A stretch of 64,000 nucleotides of DNA from Cryptomeria japonica (Eukaryota > Streptophyta > Pinopsida > Cupressales > Cupressaceae). Location: assembly GCF_030272615.1 (NCBI RefSeq), contig NC_081405.1, forward strand, positions 21,122,047 to 21,186,046, given 5' to 3'. Positions 58,093 to 64,000 of the stretch are shown in pieces (the first letter of the stretch is position 1; each line of letters starts with the position of its first letter). The translations under genes and the position numbers were made by a program. The notes under the pieces are model-generated. The model searched no databases. It was not told where the DNA came from and saw only the letters and a list, made by a program, of their open reading frames with translations.

Positions 58093-58233
58093 GGATGCAA
58101 ATGACCTTGTTTTTACCCCTTCACCCCCATATATACCCTCAGCCCTAACCCTAATTTTATCCTGCTCACCGTCGTGGTCCCTGTGAACTTCCAGTGCCCC
58201 TTTTTTCTCCATTTTAATTATGATTTCTTCCAT

Positions 58234-58893
58234 CATGTCAAGCATTTAATGCTTATTCCCTCTCCTCTGAACGTATCTCTTGTTGACATTTGTCATCATG
58301 GGATTGGATTGAAAGCCCTCACATGGATCAAACCCATCAATCCTAGCCCTTGTTGAGATTACCTAATCTCAACTATCCATTGCTCCATTTTACCTATAAA
58401 TAGAGCTCATTTCTTCATAATCCAGATCCTGAAATCTTGTATGCATCTAAGTTATAGTGAGTTTTAGAGAGCATTTTAGCATAATAATCTACATTTGTCT
58501 TTTTGGCTAAAATTAACATTAGATAATTAAATAACATCACATTTTAGCTTGTTGACATTTGCATTCTCATAAGTTTTCATTCTACAATCTTAAATCTCCA
58601 TAAGACATCCAGAATAGTGCAAAAAGCTATTGAGAGCTACACTTATTTGGAACTTGGAGAGGAGAAGAACAAGGGAGGAGAAACTACAAACATGGTGGAG
58701 GGCATTTGGAGATGTTTTATTGCATTTCTTAGTTTTGTTAAGTTTTCTATCTTGTGTTTTGTGTCTCCCTTGATATGATTACTTAGGATAGTTTTTGATT
58801 TGTGATTTCTAACACTAACATTTGGATTTTTTCTTGTGTGTTTGTGTTTGTTGTCTTAAGCATATCCTAATAAATCCTTTTTGTAGAGCATCA
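58234..58893 (+). repeat. TE-C 3' LTR, 5'-deleted remnant (660 bp)
   Basis: It matches 23,794-24,454 of the 5' LTR, including TATAAATA at 58,395-58,402, and ends GAGCATCA followed by the GAAGC duplication. The first ~818 bp and the polypurine tract are missing. The preceding 58,093-58,233 is unrelated to the LTR. Confidence 0.85.
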
Positions 58894-58898
58894 GAAGC
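58894..58898. repeat. right target duplication of TE-C (GAAGC)
   Basis: It copies 22,971-22,975. Confidence 0.9.
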
Positions 58899-58934
58899 TA
58901 ATCCATTATCACATTTATGAAATGAATGCATCAT
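58894..58934 (-). pseudogene. TE-A ORF, first codons (cut by TE-C)
   Basis: On the minus strand the ATG pair at 58,934 and 58,931 opens a frame, MMHSFHKCDNGLAS. It runs into the GAAGC duplication and continues without shift at 22,970 as LASIFPSLKEPP. The ATG lies about 340 nt after the TE-A primer site. Confidence 0.65.
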
Positions 58935-59250
58935 GACAACAATTTTCCTCTTTCAAATGATAACATATGAAAAATAGAAGGAAATGTTTAATTTTAACCA
59001 ATGCAAGAACTCTAAATGTTGATTTAGAAAATGAAATTTAGGAGTGAAATGTGTTCCTAAATCAGATCTGAAATTAATGATCCAAATTAAGCTATCCACA
59101 AGTTCAATTTTGAATTGAAAAATTAGGGTTTTAAAAAAATTGACCTCTAAATTTTTGAAATTTGCAAGGAATTGAAACTTGTAAATGTATTTAAATTTGA
59201 ATTAGAAAAAACACTTAGATCTGAGAACATAAATTAGAATTAGATAAGAT

Positions 59251-59272
59251 TGGATTCACATCAGGTTCACCA
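59251..59272 (-). promoter_or_regulatory. TE-A primer-binding site
   Basis: The minus strand reads TGGTGAACCTGATGTG, three bases after the LTR end CTCCACA. It nearly matches the TE-C site and resembles the TE-D site. Confidence 0.75.
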
Positions 59273-59275
59273 AAA

Positions 59276-60917
59276 TGTGGAGGAGAAAAAGCGAGACCAG
59301 GTGATTAGGACCTAATCCCACTTTAGCCAACACATTGTGAATACGAAAGAGCCTAGGGAGATATCTTACTTTGGCTATTTCTTGTGAGAAAGAGAGATCC
59401 AAGGATTATCTCTTAGGGTTTCTATTCCTCTTGTTGTATATGAAGATAAAATGTGAAAGATTGATCAATTAGACTAGGAGATGAACAATGAAGCATATAT
59501 GAATTGAAAGTGTAGAAACTTACAGATTTGAAACTGAGATACTGAAAGTAGAGAAGGGGGAGGAATTTGGATGTGTACCTAGTGTTTAAAACTGAGCCAA
59601 ATTGAATAGGACCAGGGTGCCATGCCCCCGTCTCTGATGATTTGACAAAGAGTTGGACCTGCAATCCTGAGATCCTGAGCTTTCACCCTGTTAAAAATCA
59701 CTCAAATTGAGGGGCACCAGGGCACCACGCCCCTACCTTGGGTAGTAATAGGGTTCCATGCCCCTTTCCTTGATGGATTTGGGGTAGTCAGAGGCTTTAG
59801 GACTATCCTTGTGTCTTTTGTTGTTTCGGGAAGCCTTCTAGGTACTTGCACCTGCACTTGGAACTTAAAAGAGAGGATCTGGGTGGCTATGTAGGGTTTT
59901 GCCTTGATCAAAACCATGTTTCTATGATTTCCACCTTAAAAAATAGCCGTTTTGTATAGTACAATAGTGTGTGTGGGAATCTTGTGTGTGTGCAAGACCC
60001 TAAAATGAATGCAAACAATCTAGAGCAACCCTAAAGAGTAAACCCTAAATGCTTGTAATTGACAAAGTAAATGCTCTAAATCAATGATTCAAAGTGATTT
60101 AAATCATGAATGTAGATATGCAAATTGATGCAATGAAGCTCATACAAAGACATGAGAACTACATGAAATCATACCCAAACCCTAAGGGAGGGGTACAAGA
60201 CAATCGTCAGTCGGTGATCTCCTATTACTCTTCAATGTCTTCAAGGCTCCTAATTGATGATGAAATTCTTGATGAATGCTTGATAGATGTTGTTGAATAT
60301 TGTTGAAGACTCCACATAAGCTTCTCTTTCACTACATAGAAGGCTCCTTGTGATCGCTTGTTCTTAGATCTTAGTTATTTCAAATGAAGAAAGAGAGCTC
60401 TTATGTATGAAACCCTAGATCTTAATTTTGTCTTTAGGCCACTCTAGAATTTGAATTTCCCACCAATTTCTCGGGGTTAAGCATTATAATATCATAGAAT
60501 TATGCTCCCAAAATTTTGGGAAAAATGTTGCGGACCAGGTGCACTTTGCACCTAGTCTGACCAACTTTTCACCAAATTTTTAGGGTCATTAGATATGCTG
60601 ATATTAGAGCAAATGCCAAAGTTAGAACTGATTTCAAGCTATTTTGATATGCGAAATTGGTCCTTAAAGGTCTAAATAAGACATAATTAGGGTTTATGAT
60701 TTATTTAAGGAATAAAATAAAAAGGGGAAGACTTAGGGTAAAATGCCCAATCTTATGATGTACAAAGTGATGAAATGTCACTTTATATTTAATTAAATTA
60801 ATTAATTAAATGCTTAAAGATAAATTACAATATAAGATGCAATCACACTAAGGCAGGTGCTAAACTAAGCGTAGAATTGTACCACCCTAGCAAGGGTGTA
60901 CAATTTATGATGCTACA
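59276..60917 (-). repeat. TE-A 5' LTR (1,642 bp)
   Basis: The minus strand starts TGTAGCATC and ends CTCCACA. It is homologous to 5,835-7,439 throughout. The primer site on its inner side identifies it as the 5' LTR of a minus-strand element. Confidence 0.8.
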
Positions 60918-61550
60918 ACAACTATTATTTATGGTGGAGTTCACTTTTTACAAGTGGTGTGAGGTAAGGAAGGTGTCTATTATCAGGCATGGTAATATTT
61001 ATGTTGTAGCTACATTGTATTTGGCAAGATGACTGTTATAGATGAGTTAGGTGTTGTTGCTTTGAAAGTTACTATGTGAAACATGTCATGGGATTAGGAA
61101 GATGTTGTTCATGACACAACTTACCTCTTAGGAATTGAAGATGGTTTTGGAAACCATGATCGTCTACATTTTTATGTTGAGCTCTCTATATATGCTGATG
61201 TCTTAGTTGATTTAATGAGGCATATTGATTATTTTGTAAGACCTCGTTACACTGCTGAAAATGCTGCAGAATTCTCTATTGTTGTAGCTACTCTTGAAGA
61301 GTATTAGCTTTGTGCATTATATTGTAACTGTTGGTTATTGCTAATAAGGCAATTGAGTCTACCTTTTGGAGTGTGGGTTTTTTCCTTAAAGGGTTTTTCC
61401 ATGTAAGTGTTATGACTTTATTTGCATAAACATGAATTTGTATGTATTTATCTAATCTATAACAATTAAAGGGTTTGTAATTTTTTTTTTATTCACTCTC
61501 ATGTTAGATTTAGCATTTGGAAGCATTATTATGCACATTGCTTCCTTTCA
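60918..61550 (+). repeat. right part of TE-H copia 5' LTR
   Basis: It ends CTTCCTTTCA directly before a decayed copia primer site. Near 61,375-61,420 it has TTTTTCCTTAAAGGGTTTTT and CCATGTAAG, typical of copia LTR ends. Its left end is cut by TE-A. Within it, 61,112-61,308 is an open stretch described under findings. Confidence 0.5.
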
Positions 61551-61552
61551 AT

Positions 61553-61570
61553 TGGCATTAAAACCTGACC
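61553..61570 (+). promoter_or_regulatory. TE-H decayed copia primer site
   Basis: TGGCATTAAAACCTGACC aligns with the usual TGGTATCAGAGCCTGG of copia elements, with several transitions. It lies two bases after the LTR end. Confidence 0.55.
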
Positions 61571-61668
61571 AACTTTGTTATTGTTGCTGGTTAGAAAGGT
61601 TTTTTGTGCTAATCTTGTTAGTGGGAGTTTTGCAAAGGAAGATTTCATAACCTTGTTGCAGATTTAAG

Positions 61669-62457
61669 ATGAAAAAAACATCAAACAAAATAGAGATGGA
61701 GAAGTTTAATGGCAACAATTTTAAGTTGTGGAAACTCAAAATGGAGGATATTCTCATAGATAGAGATTTAAGGGCTATGACTTCTTCAACAAAACCTCAA
61801 TCTACATCGCAAGATGTATAAGATAAAATGGATTGAAAATCCAAGGGTTTGATCAGATTCTGTCTGGCTGATTCCGTACTCCTGAATGTCTGTGAAGAGA
61901 AGACTACAACTGAGTGTTGGAAGAAGCTTAGTGATATTTAACACAAGAAATACTTGGTAAACAATTTATTCTTGATAAAGAAGTTATATTATGTGAGGAT
62001 GGAGGAAGGAGGGTCCATTGTAGATCACATGAATGCATTCAACATTCTAGTTGCCCAACTGGGTTATGTCAATTCAAGATTAATGAAAAAGAAAAATTCA
62101 TTCTTCTATTATGTTCTTTGTCTCAAACTCATGGGATCAGGTTGTGATGACCATTGGAAGCAAACCAATCACTTTCAAGATGGAGGATGTAGTTGCTTCA
62201 TTGTTATTTAAAGATATGCAAAGAAAATCTTTTGAGATGGATAAGGAGGCCATTGTTGTTAATGGTAGAATAATGGAGAAAATAAATAAGGACAATAAGG
62301 ATAAATCCAAGTCTTTAGGGAGATCTAAGTCTCTTGGTAAAAACTCCAAGGCAAAATGTTGGAGCTATAGCAAATGTGGTCATTTCAAAAAAGAGCATAG
62401 GGAGGAGAAGAAAAAAAAAGGTAAAAAGGATTTCTCCAATTTTGACTTAGAAGAATC
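61669..62457 (+). pseudogene. TE-H copia gag
   Basis: From the ATG at 61,669 it reads KIEMEKFNGNNFKLWKLKME, the copia gag N-terminal motif. It then has AMTSSTKPQS, LADSVLLNVCEE and TTTECWKKLSDI (stop) HKKYLVNNLFLIKKLYYVRM. A one-base shift near 62,105 moves it to the next frame: NSWDQVVMTIGSKPITFKME, then a basic KSLGRSKSLGKNSKAK. The zinc knuckle remnant CWSYSKCGHFKKEH has Tyr and His where two of the metal-binding Cys belong. Stops lie near 61,818, 61,836 and 61,938. It breaks at 62,457 at a solo LTR and continues at 63,431. Confidence 0.8.
62453..62457. repeat. left flank duplication of solo copia LTR (GAATC)
   Basis: GAATC precedes TGTTGGAATCC; AAATC at 63,431-63,435 differs by one transition. 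Confidence 0.7.
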
Positions 62458-63430
62458 TGTTGGAATCCAAGAACACTGAGACAAGGGAGGGGAGGGGGGT
62501 GAATCAGTGTTCTACTGGTATGATAAATTTTAACCTTATTAAAACATGCATACACCAACCGGTATACTGGTACATATAGAATTGAAAGAAGTAAAGCATC
62601 CAATAAGCCAATCACATAAATGAACACCATAACACACAAAATTATATGTGGAAAACCTCAAAGAGGAAAAACCACGGTCGGATTTGTGACCCACAATATC
62701 AATTCACTGGCCATATGAAGAGATATTACAAAATATAGGGGCTTGCACTTGTAGGAAGGCTTACATCCTAGAGCACACTGCTCAATCACAAAAGGAGCCT
62801 CACTAACTACATATAAATCTAGACTTCAATCCAGAGAAATGATTGAACTACTAGGATAGCATCTTCTATGCTAGAATACAATTCCGATTAAGCTCTGTCT
62901 GTTCCGGTCTGAAACCCTAAACCCTTTACCAAAATATCCTTTTCATAAATATCCTCACATACATGATTTCTCTGATATATTTTGCATCTCCTTCCTAATA
63001 CATATTCACATTAGATCACATCCACATCGATCCCATAATATCACATCTCACAAAATGTTCTAGTCCAACTGACCTATATACCCTACACAATTTATCATGC
63101 CTTATGTCGGCTTACAAAGATAATTATAATATAAATATACATGTCAACTAGATAACATAAATAAATGAATATAAAAAATAGTTGCCGATGTCGGATCCAA
63201 AAGATGTCGGCCTCCAATACCGTTAACCTCATTCTAAACCATGTCAGTCTGCATTGTTGGTAACCAAAGAAATCCTTCCATCCTGTCAGTGCTGGTACCG
63301 GTGTTGGTGTAGTGTTTGTGAAGTGCCTGCCGATACATAACTGAACCAAAACATGAAGCCAAAATAAGATACCATGTTGCCATCAATGGCAACATAGTGA
63401 GACCAACCAATTGAGTGTCGATTGCCAACA
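62458..63430 (-). repeat. solo copia-like LTR (973 bp) inserted in TE-H gag
   Basis: The plus strand starts TGTTGGAATCC and ends ATTGCCAACA. On the minus strand it starts TGTTGGCAATC, like the TE-E LTR (TGTTGGCATTATG), and it shares the G-run followed by GGTGAATCAGT and the AAAAACCACGGT motif with TE-E LTRs. No coding sequence lies inside. Removing it restores the copia frame (DLEES then SQDEVDASVVF). Confidence 0.75.
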
Positions 63431-63695
63431 AAATCCTCTCAAGATGAAGTAGATGCTTCTGTTGTTTTCTTAGGAACACATGCATTAGAAGATGTATAGT
63501 TGATAGATTCAAGTACTATTTTTCACATGATCTCACATAGAGGATGGTTTCTAGAGTGTGAAGAGTTTGATGGTGGGAAGGCATATCTGGGTGATGACTC
63601 CCACCCAAAGGTTGTTGGTCATGAAAGGATCAAGATTTGATTCCTTGATGGCAGAGTGAAGGGGATTGATAGTGTCCTACATACCTTGAGATGCT
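63431..63695 (+). pseudogene. TE-H copia protease remnant
   Basis: It continues gag: SQDEVDASVVFLGTHALEDV, a stop where Trp usually stands, then LIDSSTIFHMISHREWF (DSS for the usual DSG active site). Then comes GGKAYLGDDSHPKVVGHERI, a stop, and FLDGRVKGIDSVLHIPEML. Homology to copia ends near 63,690; integrase and RT are not in the window. Confidence 0.75.
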
Positions 63696-64000
63696 CCATG
63701 ATAGTGACTTATCACTTCTTTTTATCCAAATATCTCTTCTAGAGATGAAGTATTGATGAATCATGGTTATCCTTCTCCCAAAACTTGTCCTACTCATGAG
63801 GATAGTCTGGTGAAAAAGGATGATGCCACTAGCACTTTTCTTAGTGGTCTCCATTCTAGAGAAGAAGCAATGATAAATCATGCATGTCCCCCTCCCAAAT
63901 TGGTCCTACTCATGAGGATATTTTGATGCAAGATGAAGATATCACTAGGAATGTTTCCAAAGTTATCTCTTCTAATGATGAAGCTTTAGTGAATAAAGAT
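63696..64000 (+). pseudogene. TE-A-type acidic repeat module, cut by window end
   Basis: The plus strand reads SSRDEVLMNHGYPSPK, TCPTHEDSLVKKDDATSTFL, then HSREEAMINHACPPP. After a one-base shift near 63,893 it continues GPTHEDILMQDEDITRNVSK and SSNDEALVNKD. Three units of about 40 residues are visible. This is the module of the TE-A ORF (8.6-8.8 and 21.8-23.0 kb) in opposite orientation, probably the edge of another TE-A-family element extending beyond base 64,000. Confidence 0.65.

Larger units (their letters stand above)
22976..58893 (+). mobile_element. TE-C: old full Ty3/gypsy (Tat-like) element with antisense PMD, carrying nested TE-E
   Basis: Plus orientation: 5' LTR 22,976-24,454; primer site; short-repeat array; long leader; gag 27,279-28,718; protease, G-patch, RT, two RNase H, integrase to 34,466; noncoding tail; antisense PMD remnant; [TE-E]; PMD start; short-repeat array; [solo LTR]; 3' LTR remnant 58,234-58,893. 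A perfect 5-bp duplication GAAGC bounds it. Without insertions it is about 15.5 kb. Many stops and a few frameshifts show it is inactive. The 3' LTR lacks its first ~818 bp. Confidence 0.85.
5835..60917 (-). mobile_element. TE-A: outer gypsy-like LTR element, no RT, split by nested insertions
   Basis: In minus orientation it reads: 5' LTR 60,917-59,276; primer site; ORF start at 58,934; [TE-C]; ORF continued 22,970 to about 21,831; [TE-B]; ORF continued 10,550-8,478; noncoding; polypurine tract; 3' LTR 7,439-5,835. The TE-C insertion is proven by the GAAGC duplication and by an uninterrupted reading frame once TE-C is removed. The link across TE-B is inferred, because TE-B has lost its 5' end. 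The two LTRs are clearly homologous but quite diverged, so this is an old element. The outer flanks (GTAGT at 5,830-5,834, ACAAC at 60,918-60,922) do not match as a target duplication, so the outermost pairing remains a hypothesis. No reverse transcriptase or integrase is seen in its remaining parts; it would depend on another element. Confidence 0.6.

Noticed and set aside
1-64000. Host protein-coding genes, tRNA or rRNA genes
   Set aside because: Read on both strands; every domain-bearing frame belongs to a transposable element or its cargo, and no cloverleaf or rRNA motif was noticed.

Overview
This window is nuclear DNA from a large, repeat-rich plant genome, most likely a conifer or other gymnosperm. 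That identification is an inference: plant-type Ty3/gypsy, Ty1/copia and LINE sequences fill almost everything, there is strong AT richness, and I see no host gene, rRNA or tRNA. The useful annotation is therefore the reconstruction of nested transposable elements. I label them TE-A to TE-E and TE-H; the labels are mine.

Layout. Positions 1-5,000 hold two decayed LINE fragments on the minus strand: an ORF1 with DUF4283, and a 5'-truncated reverse transcriptase piece. From about 5.6 to 61.6 kb I read a nest up to five deep. A copia element (TE-H, plus strand; 5' LTR remnant, primer site and gag at 60.9-63.7 kb) appears to contain TE-A (minus, 5,835-60,917), a gypsy-like element without reverse transcriptase. 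TE-A is interrupted by a 5'-truncated gypsy element, TE-B (minus, 10,551 to about 21,830). It is also interrupted by a decayed full gypsy element, TE-C (plus, 22,976-58,893, target duplication GAAGC). TE-C is interrupted by a copia element, TE-E (minus, 36,845-56,488), and by a solo LTR (57,268-58,087, duplication GAGAT). TE-E is interrupted by TE-D (minus, 41,053-53,395, duplication AAAGG). TE-D is the youngest: its two 1,264-bp LTRs differ at only about 16 positions by eye. Removing TE-D rejoins the copia reading frame. Removing TE-C rejoins the TE-A reading frame. Removing TE-E puts both sides of the TE-C antisense gene back in one reading phase.

The most interesting system is a gypsy family (TE-B, TE-C, TE-D) with the order LTR, primer site, sense coding region, noncoding tail, ANTISENSE plant mobile domain (PMD, aminotransferase-like) gene, short-repeat array, polypurine tract, LTR. 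B and C carry the Tat-like pol order: protease, G-patch, RT, RNase H, a second RNase H, integrase. TE-D keeps the same ends but replaces gag-pol with one unbroken frame of about 938 codons that I cannot assign to a family, so it looks like a non-autonomous partner. In C and D, related degenerate short repeats lie near both ends of the internal region; the sequence word differs from element to element.

TE-A encodes a long acidic protein built from degenerate repeats of about 40 residues (core PTHED...LV...DEALVN...PSPK), plus a retropepsin and a G-patch. The same repeat module reappears on the plus strand at the right edge. Decay is mostly premature stops that a sister copy explains as single C-to-T changes at Gln or Arg codons.
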